DNA of 64,000 nucleotides from positions 2,418,001-2,482,000 of the forward strand of contig NC_052121.1 in NCBI RefSeq assembly GCF_012273895.1, in the 5' to 3' direction. Origin of the DNA: Zerene cesonia. Its lineage: Eukaryota > Arthropoda > Insecta > Lepidoptera > Pieridae. A model generated the notes under the pieces. It saw only the letters and a program-made list of their open reading frames with translations. It was not told where the DNA came from and ran no database searches. Each line of letters starts with the position of its first letter. The stretch's first letter is position 1. Below are positions 38,455 through 50,908 of this stretch, piece by piece. The translations under genes were made by a program, and so were the position numbers.

Positions 38455-38928
38455 CTGTAAGAAAAATTCTCTTCAAATTAGTGTGTTGTAAAACAGTACA
38501 ATACAAATTTAATTAATTTTTATCCTGGTTTTATTGAAGAGTTAATGTACAATAACATAGGTAGAATCAGACAAGAGTGACAATGATGATAAATAAATTT
38601 ATTTAAATAGTAAAAATCATGTATGACTATAATTAAAACATTTTTTCCTATAAATCCCTATATAAACTTACTTCTCATTTTTAAGAAGTTTTCATGCCTA
38701 AATAATGCTGGTTTCTGCACTAACTGGACTTTATTAATATCATTTTAATTTTTATGCAATTGTACAAAAAAAAAGAACAACAATTATATGATTGCTCTAA
38801 TCATATTTAGTCAATTTAGATAGATCAACTGCTTCACATATTAATCTAGGTAAGGGATATAGAAAATATAAAAAAATTAAAACCCCCCAAACTGTAGAAC
38901 ATAAAATAAAAACACATGAATATCTCAC

Positions 38929-39181
38929 CTTTAATGTTAAATAATATCCTTTATGAAACAAGGACCCCATCACATTAGCGCATAGTTGGGTCATACCGCC
39001 TCTCAGCTTATCAAAGTTTTTCAATCTTGTGAGTGCCCATGTATTTATAGCTGTGAACTCCAACAGAGTGTGCAAATGTATGAGAATACTTTGCATGTCT
39101 ATTGGAGACTCGGGTTTCAACTCTTCCAGATACTGGCAACATTTGAACAGGAGATCTTTTATGTGTTGTATCCAGCATAAA
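38929..39181 (-). CDS. UBE3B: UBE3B exon 3
   Basis: Residues 133-217, with WIQHIKDLLFKCCQYLEELK and LCANVMGSLFHKGYY, both clear counterparts of UBE3B. The donor is GTGAGA. Ends in phase 0. Intron 2, upstream, carries a tRNA-like repeat. Confidence 0.92.
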
Positions 39182-39612
39182 CTGTGAATGAAAGTTAATT
39201 TATGAACAAATTGTTATTGTAATTTTTGTAAAGTTTAAAATTTATTGTAATTTATGAACGAATGTTATAAGAATACACAATCAGGATCAAATTAACTATG
39301 TGTTCCACTCCTCTTGGTCCACCAAATAGAGAACAGTCTGAATACTGATAAAAAATCAAATATAGAACAATCATAATAAAATAATAATTTATGAAATTAT
39401 ATACTTAATAACATGTGATATATCCTATATTAGTATTCTAACAAAATAACTCTTCTCTTCTTGTATGCTATCATAAGAATTTTCATATGTAAAATATAAC
39501 ATGGAATAGCAAGAAATCTTTATGGATAGAAGCAATCAAAGGAGAGCACTTAAGTAATAAATAATAGAAAAAGTATTAAATGAGAAATTTTGAAAGAATA
39601 GAAAAAATTTGA

Positions 39613-39683
39613 TCACGAGGCAGGATTCGAACCTGCGTATCTTGCCTAACCGTAGCAACGCCTAGCCTCTCGGCCACCCGTGA
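39613..39683 (-). repeat. tRNA-like cloverleaf inside a repeat (anticodon GGT, C33)
   Basis: The minus strand folds into a full cloverleaf: a 7-bp acceptor (TCACGGG/CTCGTGA), T8-G9, a 3-bp D stem (GCC/GGC), a 5-bp anticodon stem (TTGCT/GGCAA) with loop ACGGTTA, and a T arm GCAGG-TTCGAAT-CCTGC with a perfect B box. Six T follow within a few bases, as in Pol III termination. Position 33 is C where real tRNAs have U. A degraded copy at 42180-42246 shares the 5' flank ('agaa.aaatt.gatt...ggcaggatcacggg'). A tRNA-derived repeat is therefore more likely than a tRNA-Thr gene. It lies in UBE3B intron 2, on the same strand. Confidence 0.65.
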
Positions 39684-40493
39684 TCCTGCCATAGTAATCG
39701 AATTTCTTCTACTCTTTCGGTTTCATGTGCCTAAGGGGCACCCCACGCCATCTATTGAGATGATTAAGAACCATCACAACCAATACGAAACATTATTTCA
39801 ATGATTACAATATTGTATCGATGGAACGCGGCCTTTGTTAAATTTTAATTGCTTGTGAACTTTCTCCACCAAAAAGCTTTCATTCACACATTCATGCTCT
39901 ATTTGGGCCTTTTAGGGGGTGATATAAAAAAAAAATATCCTATGTTTAATCCTGTATCAACTATATAGTTTAGGGAAATCTGTCCCGCAATTAATATTTT
40001 TCATACAAACTTTCATCCTCTTTTCAACCCAAAAAAGGGTTGATTTTTCAAAAATGAAGCCTTTGTTTTATTCAACAAAATAAATATACCTCAGTTTAAA
40101 CTTCATTCATATAAAATGATAAGAAATGAGTATCAAATTAGACAGAGGATTATGACCTCTATCATTACAGTTCATTTTGTTATTGTCATTCAATATCATA
40201 TGCTATTTATTAGCAGTTTAGAGCACAGTGTACATACTTCATGTTTCACATAGCACACTTTCTTGGTAAAATGTATGAGAAGTTCACTTATTGTGTCATT
40301 AAATACTATTATTTATATTATAAAACAAACTATAAATACAAGTGTGAAAAATAAACCTCATAAAATTGCATACTTAATAAAACAATTAGTCAAGATGCTC
40401 AAGATTATGGTAATAAATATGATTAAACATTTGATCATAAATGTAAAGTGTGTATTAGACTTTTTATGTGTAGGTGTATTAGTTTTTCCTCAC

Positions 40494-40730
40494 CTGTACT
40501 CTTTATTGAGGAACACTCCCACATAAGATATTTTCACAGATTCAGAATGCAAACTCTGTACAATATATTTGCAGAGCTTTTCAAACCTCTTTCTGTCCCT
40601 CTGCGGTTTAAAAACTAAAAATAAATGGCAAGTAACTTTGTATACATCCAGGGCTTGTACAAAATCTGGTTGTTGGCCTTCTTCTTGAGATCCATGATTA
40701 GTTTCAGGTAACAATTGATCAAATTCATTT
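40494..40730 (-). CDS. UBE3B: UBE3B exon 2
   Basis: Residues 54-133. Carries RFEKLCKYIVQSL, matching the RFEKLCRSIL block of human UBE3B. The acceptor is a pyrimidine tract ending CAG and the donor is GTGAGG. Ends in phase 2. Confidence 0.92.
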
Positions 40731-40951
40731 CTGAAAGAAAAAATGTTTTCTTAGCAGCTATATTAATGTTAAGCATTAACTTATATTAGTGCTTCATAAC
40801 AAATGTCTAATAAATCATGCATAATATAGCGCAAGTCTATATGTATTATGTGTTTGTATCATTTCTAATAAAAAAAATAATTTTATAACAACATCACGAA
40901 ATAGATTTTATGCATTGTTTTAAAGATAAGATCGAGTTTAAGAAGACTTAC

Positions 40952-41112
40952 AAAATAAGCTTGATAAATCTTTGTCTCGCTAACCAGCCGCGAACTATTG
41001 CCTGTATTTTTATGGCAGACTGTTCTCTTTTCTTTTCGAGCGCGCGCTCTTCTCTTGCTGCTTTCATCTGCTCAAGGAACGAGTCCTTTGTAGTTAAATT
41101 CTTCGAAAACAT
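40952..41112 (-). CDS. UBE3B: UBE3B exon 1 (start, IQ motif)
   Basis: Encodes residues 1-54, beginning MFSKNLTTKDSFLEQMKAAR. The acidic/basic helix is followed by an IQ motif, expected to bind calmodulin as in the human protein. The start ATG is at 41112-41110 and aligns with the human N terminus. The donor is GTAAGTC. Split codon: two bases carry into exon 2. Confidence 0.93.
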
Positions 41113-42179
41113 CTTTTAAAGCTGTATTTAATAATAATTTGTACACAAATAGGCTTTGTTTTCTGTTTTTAGTTTAAACTGTCACGATAAGGGGGCATTA
41201 TTGCGATGCGAACTATTTTTGCCCTATATCACGACAGACATCTTTGCGTTATCATATTTTGTTTGTGTAACAATTTATGTCCCACATTTCTGGCTTTATT
41301 AAAGATATTCAAGATAATTTTTGAATTAGCTTGTAACTTGTTAGGTACAAATCGAATCGGATATAATTTTAGTTTGACTTTGACGTTTGATTAAATTTGT
41401 TAAACTTTTTAAAGGTATGACTACGTTAGATACTAGGACATTGGACTCTAGTTTCAATATCTTGTTTATGGTCACAGTACTTTAAATAATAAATACACGT
41501 TGGTTAGTAACTTTGTTATAAAAAAAAAACGTACTGAACAACATTGTGAAAATTTATGAATGTAAAATAAATTAATTAAGACTTATGAAGAAGCAGCATT
41601 CCGCTCGCAGCTTCGCCGGCATAGTTAGAGAAATAGTTTGACACTGTGGTTTGATGTACCCACCGGAGATTTACCGCATGGTTCCAAGTCGAGGGTAGGC
41701 AGGGTTCGATTCTTATCGAAAGCAAGCAAAAAAAAATTAAATAATTAGTCGATGCTTTATTTTAAACTGAACATTGATTGTAGATTTATTATCCAAAAAT
41801 TATAGTAAGTACATGCTTTGTAATTTTCTTGTGAACTCAAGTAAACTGCAGATACAAGTTATTATAATAATTTGTATATTGTAAAGATGTGATGCCGCTG
41901 TTTAAAACATTATTTCATTTTTAAAGAGGAATCATTTATGGTTTGTGAAACTATTGGACATGGGTGGCCAAGAGGCTGATCTCTCCTGAGAGTTAATATT
42001 CATCTTTCACGGGTTCACTAAATAGTATAAAAATACTTATCTTTAAAGTAACGCAAACAGATTTTGATGTTTATTTAATAAATATAATAATTTAAGAGGA
42101 ACGTTTATATGTGAATATAATGTATTTTTGTACTAGTTCGAAGCCGGGGCGAGCAGAAAAAATTTGATTTCTGAGGCGG

Positions 42180-42246
42180 GATCACGGGAGAGGTTAAACG
42201 TTGCCACAGGTCTGCGAATGATGCGATTTGGAATCCGGTCTCACGA
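42180..42246 (+). repeat. Degraded copy of the tRNA-like repeat
   Basis: Aligns by eye with the minus strand of 39613-39683: 'gatcacggg', 'agaggtt', 'acgttgcc', 'ggtctgcgaat' and 'ccggtctcacgat' stand in the same order. The upstream flank is also shared. The D arm and B box are damaged. Confidence 0.55.
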
Positions 42247-42488
42247 TATTTCTTTTTATTTAAAAAATTCTCATTTAGAAACCATGTATACGCTTAAATA
42301 CTAAAAATTGAACTACTGATTAAAAAAAAAAATACGTACTCTAACCATTTAAACCGTATTTTCACTAAGTGACAAAAGCTATATTATATTTACCACGGGC
42401 AAAGCCGGCGCGGACTATGTACTAGGTATATTATAATTACGTAGGTATATAACTGATTATTGTACATTAAATATAAAAAACGAATTGG

Positions 42489-42536
42489 TTTGTAAATGGA
42501 TGTTTTATAAGGATCCATAAAACATCCATTTGCAAA
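42489..42536. repeat. Near-perfect inverted repeat (hairpin)
   Basis: Arms of 15 perfectly paired bases (42494-42508 and 42517-42531) surround an 8-base loop 'aaggatcc'. One T/G mismatch (a G-U pair in plus-strand RNA) is followed by four more outer pairs, giving about 20 paired positions. It lies in intergenic DNA and carries no homology that I recognise. Confidence 0.8.
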
Positions 42537-42967
42537 AAAGTGGTCACAATTATTTTATGTTTGCCTGTGTGTCTCAACACTCATCATCTGTTTGTATAAG
42601 CGTTATAATCGTAAAATCTATTGGGAAGATTTTAGTAAAAACTTATGTATGTATTTATAATAAAATATAACCCGAAAAAATACAAATAATAATATAATAC
42701 AAAGGTAGGTAGATGTTAAATAGCACAGCTCGGCGAAGTAATAATTAATCCGACAAAATGCAGGTATTTTTTCTTAGAAATCAGAAAGCGGAGCATGCAT
42801 GCACAACTACATGTCTGATAAATAAAATAGCCATTTAACATGATATATTTCCATAGCAAATTCGCGTTAAAACTTTTAATTTCTGTATAAATAATTTATA
42901 GGCACATTCTGAGGCATACCGATATACCTATTCTAGAGGTTATAAATAAAATTTTATTTTTATAAGG

Positions 42968-43140
42968 AATCTGCTGTAACCAGCCGCGTCACTCGCTTGG
43001 TACCTGTGTAAAAAGTTGCTAATGTTCTAATCCAAACTATAATTTATCTCTGTGCCGAATTTTATAGATACGATATGCTGTTTTGGCGTGCAGGAGTAAC
43101 AAACATCCATACATCCATCCATACTTACAAACTGTTGCCA
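42968..43140 (+). repeat. Family B repeat, diverged
   Basis: Retains 'aaccagccgcgtcactcgct', 'aaaaagttgctaatgttc', 'gtgccgaatttta' and 'gagtaacaaacatccataca' in family B order. Both ends are eroded. Confidence 0.5.
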
Positions 43141-44729
43141 TTGATACCAAATAGTTATTTGATAGTTAGCTAGTTCTATGCTAAATTCCATAGCAATTAT
43201 TTTTGACATAATAGCCAAAAAAGTATGACAATATTATGTGACTTGCGTAAATGTGCGATTCAATTAAGACGAAGAACACCAATGACCTTTAGAACTTCGT
43301 TTGAATGAACAACTATGATATCACTAAATGGCGCAGAATCGATCCTATTCTTAGTTTTAACTGTTGAAATATACATCATCATCGAATCATCATCATAATA
43401 TTTATATAAGTTATTAATAAGCTCACTCCTATTTAAAAGGTCGGCAACACAATTGCGATGTCCTTAACATTGTGGGCATATAAGCGACGCTAATTACTTA
43501 CGTACCGTCAAGCGACGCGTTTTTTCAGTTGCCTTCTATACAATAGAATATATGTAAATAAAAAATTATGCTACAATAAAAATAATAATTTATCTGATCG
43601 GGACTCCCACGCAGCCACTAATTATGGAATGGAGAAAGGTACCAATCTCTTGTCACTGTAGCGTCGTTATTTTTTTATTTCAAATATTGAATCCATCTAA
43701 AAGATTAGCGGTAAAACGGCTTCATCTACTACTTGACAGTTTTATTTCTCAATGGAATAGCAATTATTATAACATTTGTATAATAAATAATTTCTACAAA
43801 AAATTTCACCGACATCCCTGGTACATTCCCTGCTACAAATTTGTAAACAAATATAATATTTTTTTCCTATCAAATACAAAAATAATCACATCAATCGGTT
43901 GGAAACCCACGGAGTTATCGAGTAACAAACACAAAAAAAAGATCTTCCTTCGTCTTTGGAAGCTTCGGGTGAAAAAGACATTTAAAAACAATTGAAAACG
44001 AAAGCATTTTCTTGTTTTATTTTACGCGAGTATTTTTAATACATTTAGAAATAAAAAACTTTCTAACAGATTCAAATAATTTATTTATTTTATTATCTAT
44101 CCTGAAGTCACGATGAGTAGAGTTACTGTTTTTACATGTCGATCATAGTTATATTTATATACATATAATAAATACTTCTCTCATATTTTTAAAACATTGT
44201 TAAGTGGAGGTTTAAATTAATGAAAGCATCATAAGTTTAAGTAAAATAAATAAATATGATAAAATATTTGTCCCTTAACAACAAAATTAGATGCATCATA
44301 TGTTAATACATGGTTAGTTAAATATTTACAGTTGTAAGAGACTGGTGCCTGAAATAGTTTTTAAAAGATAAGAGTCATCAGCCCTTCCGAACTGATTAAA
44401 AAACAGCATCGTATTTAAGTAGGGCAGTATATTTATCAATTATGCAACATATTGAGCGATTAAAGGACAAATTTACATAAACTGAAAAAAATACTTTTTA
44501 GTTTTTTAGAAGCCTACTATATTACTTTTAGTTCATTGATATAATGTGTTCATTGATATAAGTAAGAAAAAGAGACAAATGACATAAAATTCAAAGGAAA
44601 AACATAACAAAATATCAACTCGTGTGAATTCGATCCTTATGTGTTGTGTTTGTATATGAATATTATGTACAAGTGTTATGTGAAAGTCTGTATGTGGATG
44701 CGTTTTGTGATTGTGTGAATAAAATCATC

Positions 44730-45010
44730 TATACTAATAATATAAAGCTGACGAGTTTGTTTGTTGGGAATTAAACGCGCTAATCTCAAAAACTACAGGT
44801 CTTACTTGGACGTATTGTGCACAAATTGTTATATCTACTGTAATATTATAAAGAGGAATAATTTGTATTATTGCTTGTTTGTTTGAAATGGTAGAACTCA
44901 AAAACTGCTGGACTGATTTTATAAATTCTTCCACCATTAGAAAGCTGCAACTTCGCTGAGTGATAGAGGCTATATATGTACCACGGGCGAAGCCGGGGTG
45001 AACTGCTAGT
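44730..45010 (+). repeat. Composite family A repeat
   Basis: Begins 'ctatactaatatataaagc' and 'tgacgagtttgtttgttg'. About 100 bases later it starts again ('tactgtaatattataaagag', 'gtttgtttgaaatggtagaa') before a single end 'gccggggtgaactgctagt'. Two family A heads share one tail, so one copy inserted into or recombined with another. Confidence 0.6.
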
Positions 45011-45517
45011 ACGCTATAAAGTTATAGATAATACTAACAAGAGCATATATAGACGGTACACGTATATACCTACAATGTTGTAATTAAACAGACACACAAT
45101 GAAGCAGGTACGTCTTATGTACCTACTTCCTCTTGCACGTAACCGTATAATAACTGTCAACAATTGTAATAAATTTAAATTTAAGTATATTACCTATTAT
45201 ATACCTTTTCTTCAAGCGTTCGGTTCAATATTTAAATCCCCTTTTAGCTAAATTTCATTTGAAATGTGACACATCCAGCTATTTATCAAGGAATGCTACC
45301 TCATTAGGCGTATTTTAAGTCTTCGCACATCCGGTGATAATGGGTCATAGGGTGAGTAAGCGTTGATAAAAATGTTGAATGTATCAGTTGTGATAAGTTG
45401 ACAGAAGTCTGAACTAATCGGAATGCCAAATTTTTGGCATTGATGATAATTCGTTATCTATGATGCATACTGTATGTTATTTCAGTACAAGAATAATGTT
45501 TTTTTTTTTATTAAAAA

Positions 45518-45728
45518 ACTAGCTGCGCCCCGGGGTTTGAATCACGTAAATCCGTATCCCGCAGGAATCTTTTTTTTTTCGGGATAAAAAGTTGCCTATG
45601 TGTTATTCAAGTTGTCCAGCTATCTCCGTATCAAATTTAATTGCATTCGGTGCAGTAGTTTTTGCGTGAAAGAGTAACAAACATACACACATCCATACAA
45701 ACTTTCGCATTAATAATATTAGTAGGAT
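45518..45728 (+). repeat. Family B repeat
   Basis: Opens 'actagctgcgccccggggtt' and closes 'ataatattagtaggat', with all middle blocks. A T9 run interrupts 'gcaggaat...cgggataa'. Confidence 0.75.
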
Positions 45729-47000
45729 ATACATTCAAAAGGCACAAAGCTGATGTTCTTATTCTTAAAATTCTAATACTAATTATTCTTAATTACACAG
45801 AAATTATAATTGAGAATAACAAACTGAATCTTTGCACTTAGTGCTGAAATGCTGAATCATAAATTAAAATCCTGGTATCTATAAAATACGAAAAAATACG
45901 TTTTTCGATATTTACAGTCTGAATTTCTAGATTTTTCTAATTGATTTATATTATTATTATTATGCAACGACCTCTTTACTTCATGATTTCTTTTCTTAAT
46001 ATAGATGCATAGGTTATATCTCCCTGCCTGTTCAAGTAGCTCTACCATTCGGGTAAACTCAGGAAAGCATAACTTAAAATACCGTAGTAGCAGTTATGCC
46101 CAATTTGAATAAAAAATAGACCTTTCCTCTTCAGAATTTGCATTCAATATTAATATCGAAATTTATTAAAATAACTTCCAAAATGTAACTCTCTTACAGA
46201 CATGTTTTTATAACAATATACAGTATATTGCGAGGAAATCACAGTTTGCATACATAACAGTAACATTATAAACGCGAATTCACTTAAAACATGCGAATAT
46301 TTCAGTTAGGTAGTTATAGTTCCAGGGTTGCCTCCATATTCAGCAATCCAACATTATTTAAAAGTAGATAAAATGAATAAATATATGTATTATGACTTTT
46401 TTATAAAATTACTACGATTTTTAGGAATTCATCTACTTACAACTTAAGAAAAACTAAGTTAATAGAAGCCTGTGTTTCGAATTATAACGCCAACTCCATA
46501 AACAAATAAAATATGTTATTAATTTAAACATCTTTCTATCAGTATAGATATTTAATGAAAATACTTTCTTATATAAATACCGTAACCATCGTTTAAATGT
46601 ACCTACCTACCTTGTATATACTTTTATTTTTTATTCACTGTCTGACAATGTGATATTTCTACCGCTATTAAGATAAAACTGTCCTCACTGACAATATAGT
46701 ACTACATATACTGTAAACTATAACATTTGTTGTAACTAATATAAAGTATATGTGTGCATACGCAAACTCATACAATATTTCAAAAGCGATGGATTTTCCG
46801 TGTTTAATAGCAACAAACGTCGTGACACGGGCTCGCATCTAGGTACCTATGCGTGTAGGACTTAAACCTCCCTTAAAAATAGGGTACCTAGATTGGTATG
46901 CCATTAAGTCTGTCTTAGGAAAACTTATGATATTTGTTACTTTGTAAGACGAAGACAATTGATTATGTCATCGAAAGTTCGGTTTTTATTTTTATGTTAA

Positions 47001-47202
47001 ACTAGCTGCGCACCGCGGTTTCACCCGCGTACAGTCCGTATCCCGTAGGAATATCGGGATAAAAAGTTGCCTTTATGTTATTCCAGTTATCCAGCTGTCT
47101 ACGTACCAAATTTCATTGCAAGCGGTTCAGTAGTGTTTGAGCGAAAGAGCAACAAACACACACACATCCTTACAAACTTTCGCATTTATAATATTAGTAG
47201 AA
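47001..47202 (+). repeat. Family B repeat near the T-box gene
   Basis: Opens 'actagctgcgcaccgcggtt' and closes 'cgcatttataatattagtag'. One of the best preserved copies in the window. Confidence 0.75.
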
Positions 47203-47619
47203 CTAGTAGAATTTATAGAACCGAAACACGTTCACTCTCAATAAAGTTATGACCTACGTATAACGAAGATATAAAATCACGTTAAAATTGGATATATAGG
47301 TAGGTAGATAAAAGTGCTTGCTTTAAAAAATACATGATGGATCTCCTGAAATTTATTTTATCCATAAAACCAATATTTATTGATTTTATGTCCATCTGTA
47401 GGTAAGTATATATTTTTAATAATAATTTTAGGTTCTAAATTATATACTTTATTTATTATACACTTGGACTATAAATATTGAGGTTTTTAAACGCTTCACG
47501 ATTACTTGGAATATTATTTCAAGCATTTATAACTATAATTATTAACACAAAACAATAAAAATATCTAAGATTATTAAAAAATGGTTCCATGTTCTAAACC
47601 AGCTGTTAACAATAGGTTT

Positions 47620-47982
47620 CTATCGATACATGCGCCTACGCATCAAATGTCAGATCACCTGCGACGAGGGGTGGAAAGCTCGAAAGGCTATACAAAGGCT
47701 TTACAGATTCATTAGTTATTTATCGACCAATGAGAGGAAAGGGGCGTGGCCATGCGCACGCGCCGCCCGAGCGACGTCGCACTGTCAGTGTAAACGCAGC
47801 TGTCGTTTAGTGATCACGCACCTAACGATTATTGTTCATTTTCTAATGGACATTTGAACGTGTTTTACAATTGTGATTTTTGTGCTTTTGTACTGAAACT
47901 GTTTGAACTGCTCTTTATTTAACGGGAAATGTTGTTGTGAAGTGTTAATTGGTGACATTTTTTATTGATTTTATTGCACAAA
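47620..47982 (+). promoter_or_regulatory. Promoter and 5' UTR of the T-box gene
   Basis: CpG-rich against an AT-rich background. It contains a CCAAT box ('cgaccaatgag', near 47726), a GC/CACCC-type box ('aggggcgtggcc', near 47740), E boxes ('cacctg' near 47656, 'cagctg' near 47797) and an arthropod-type initiator TCAGT at 47785-47789. There is no convincing TATA box. If the initiator is used, the 5' UTR is about 196 bases. Start site and element use are inferred from motifs only. Confidence 0.45.
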
Positions 47983-48061
47983 ATGATGATGGATCAGGCC
48001 CATTTCAGTGAATATCTGCTGAGACAGCAAATGCTGCACGCTGCCTCGTTGAGCGGTTTGC
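47983..48061 (+). CDS. T-box transcription factor, coding exon 1
   Basis: Starts with three consecutive Met codons (47983-47991) in the context CACAAA-ATG and reads MMMDQAHFSEYLLRQQML, then HAASLSGL. It ends at a strong donor (GTAAGTAAC) in phase 1. The 79 bases are too short to stand out as an open frame. Assigned as exon 1 because the phase joins cleanly to the T-box exon at 50909. No domain lies in this exon itself. The Leu/Gln-rich N terminus is short, as in Dorsocross/Tbx6 proteins. Confidence 0.75.
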
Positions 48062-50908
48062 GTAAGTAACAAATATATAATACAATTATAATGTAATGTA
48101 ATAAATAATGTAAGTATAAATATAATGTAACTCGACAAAAAAGAAATTATACCTTTAAATACTGGTTTCATTTGTTGATTCACTTTTTTTCTTAATTATT
48201 GTTACTTTTAATTTATCATATTTAAAGTATGGCATCCGGACAATTAAGAAACGTTTAAAATATTTCTAAATATTTCTATAATAATTAATACGTAGTACTT
48301 TTTGATCTATTGTCGAATATTAACATTTACTATTAGATAACAATTATTTGAGGGTAGTTTCCAAATTGTTAATCATAGTCTATGTATGGGCGAAGATAAC
48401 ATTTCGTCAGTAATTTTATGTGTGTAAGTACGTAATGGTAAATTAAAGAAATATCTACTTTTAACCTGTTTTTGTCGGTTTAGCTAATTTTCTATCCATA
48501 TTATTTAAATATCATATTTACCTAAATGCTTACCACCATTGAAATATACTCCTAGATATAACTTTAAATTATACTTTATTATACAATAACCTATTGTATT
48601 TATGTATCGCATTATGTACATACATAATATTAATAAGAAGGTAGAAGTAAAAATCAGAAGTATGTTAATTATACCCTTTATAATGTCATAAATATAATAT
48701 ATTGCTTTTTTATATAAGGTTATTATATCATAAATAACGCTAGTCAATGTTTCAATAAGGTTGCACAAAGTTAAGCACAGTTGCATCCAATTTTAAATTG
48801 TAGGTTGTGTCTATAAGACAACTATATCGACAAAGCTTTAATATAAAATTGGTTCCTGGAATTACGGTAATAAAGTCCTGAGCAAAGGCTAGATAATGAA
48901 TGAGATAAACACATTATTAAGAATTATACTAACATGAAGTAAAAAATGCAGTAGTGCTCAGAGCGCGTTGATGTCTTATTTATTGCTGGTCGTGCTTTGA
49001 CATATTATTCCGTTGTCAATATTTATTTAAATATAATACTTTTTTTGCCATTCAATAAATGTTTCCTTTCAATAATAACCTACAGTAAACACTAGCAATA
49101 TTCAGCAGACTAAAACTCAAGAACTATGACTGAAATAGCATCAAATATATAAAAATATATCATTATATTATATTTAAATAACAGTTTCTTCAATTAAAGT
49201 ATTTTACAGATTATTCTAAATTATATGATGTTTATCACTATACTTGTTATAATAGTTTGATTACTATATTTGTTATAGTAAACGCTGTATTAGTCCAATA
49301 TAAAAATCGCATTTACATTTATATGTATTTTGTGTGACCTTATGATCACACAATTATTGAAAAAGAAACTGACATAATGCCCTATGTAATTTATAGGATT
49401 GTATATTCATACTTTTAAAATAAAAAGCCTCGACGTTGGTTACAGAATCAGTTAAGCGGCGGTAGGCGGTCATGTAAATTAATAAAGCCATATAGGTGAA
49501 TTCAACAGATCACCTTTCCGACTTGAAAAAATAAAATATCTTATAAACGGCCAGATTTCGACCATAGCAATATGATACTTGGTAATAAACATAAATCCTA
49601 AAATATTTCATGTAAAGTTCATAACAAAAATGTCAAATGTTTCATATTATCTTAGCATACCTAGGTATATTTGTGATTTAAAATATAAATTATTGCAACG
49701 GTTGTCGTTCATATTATTAAAATATAATAATTATAAAAATATTGATTTTTTAAGTAAATGTTTATATTTTATGCAGGTATTGTACCAATATATGTACCTA
49801 CATTACTGATTAAACGATAAAACTTATTATCATGTGTTGTATTGGATTGTTATAAGGTTTATAATTTGTATAAAAAACCAACATAATAATAATAATACTA
49901 CCTTTAGTAGGTATCAATTTACTAGCCATTATTTATTCCTTGTTATTAAACAATCTACAGAATGATAAGTTTCAGAGATAATTCTACATCTCAATCCAAT
50001 GTTGGTTATGAAATTGGCATTAACATTAACATTGTTACTCATAGCAGAAGGAAGGTTATTTCAAAATCAAAATTACACAGATTTCATTTAAAATGCGAAA
50101 AAACAAATAATGAATAAGGAATAACAAAATTTTTGAGCATTTAAAATATTAATTAAGATAATTTTGTTAAATGGAAACTTTTTTTTTACCATAAAGGAAA
50201 CAAAATCTAAGCGATAATCAGCAAGTAATCTATTTTTAATTTAGCTACATAATTACTAAATATACTGACGATACAAAATACGTTATATTATAAAAAATAC
50301 GTCACATATTCAAAATTCTCTTCGTCGTACAGTACCGTAAGTTAAACGTTGTAAACTCAAGGCTATCAATTTGAGCTCTGGCCAAAAGCCCGACGGAATT
50401 GGCAATCGTTTAATATCTGTATTTGATTGCTCCCTACGTGAATCAAAGATCAAACACACCGCGTGATTATAATTACAAAATATATGTAACCTTTTACGTA
50501 GCTAACTTCTTCGACGATATAAATTATGTAATTGTATTATTCTCGGTACTTAATGCAATTGTAATTAATTTCAATTAGTCGTTTATAAATTTTAATTTGA
50601 AATGCAAGTCAAGAATTGAATGATCAGGTTATTTTATTACTACTGGTTCTTGTTGTTTGTTTACTCAAGCAGGTGATTTCTAATTTAATAGCGTGAACTA
50701 TATTTTAATATATAAAATATATTAAATTGGGTTGTTTTAAAAAATATGTTTTTTATTTCAGTGATTGTTTCCACTGATAAAGCGAATATTATACGCCATT
50801 ATAATGGTTGTTTGTGTCGTGTTTTGTTTCTTTAAGTATATATAAAATATTAATGTAAATGTATGTCATTTTACTATACATTTATTTTTGTTTTCTTTTT
50901 CATTTCAG

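Larger units (their letters stand above)
27798..41112 (-). other. UBE3B: UBE3B-type HECT E3 ubiquitin ligase gene (full span)
   Basis: UBE3B is a HECT-class E3: it takes ubiquitin from an E2 onto a catalytic Cys and passes it to substrate. Nineteen coding exons were traced with GT-AG boundaries and agreeing phases. They total 3234 nt, giving 1077 residues plus stop, against 1068 in human UBE3B as recalled. Domain order: an IQ motif (IKIQAIVRGWLARQRF, residues 34-49), a helical middle region with UBE3B-like blocks such as NLSNWHPVLGWFSQ, and a C-terminal HECT domain of roughly 350 residues. The catalytic Cys1045 lies in TSSTCFNLLKLPNY and its codon is 27897-27899. Eighteen exons lie inside this span. 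Exon 17 is displaced to 55936-56100. Within the span a 1000-N gap (28764-29763) marks where exon 17 should be. Confidence 0.95.
41113..47579. other. Intergenic DNA between UBE3B and the T-box gene
   Basis: No gene was recognised. UBE3B (minus) and the T-box gene (plus) are divergently arranged, about 6.9 kb between start codons. The stretch holds repeats (42180, 42968, 44730, 45518, 47001) and a strong hairpin at 42489-42536. A 123-codon open frame at 43624-43995 has no recognisable domain. Confidence 0.55.

Noticed and set aside
39613..39683. Genuine tRNA-Thr gene
   Set aside because: U33 is replaced by C and a second copy sharing the flank exists at 42180-42246, so a tRNA-derived repeat is favoured.
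43624..43995. 123-codon open frame on the plus strand between UBE3B and the T-box gene
   Set aside because: AT-driven composition (Lys, Asn, Ile, Phe rich), no domain and no homology recognised. Length is compatible with chance.
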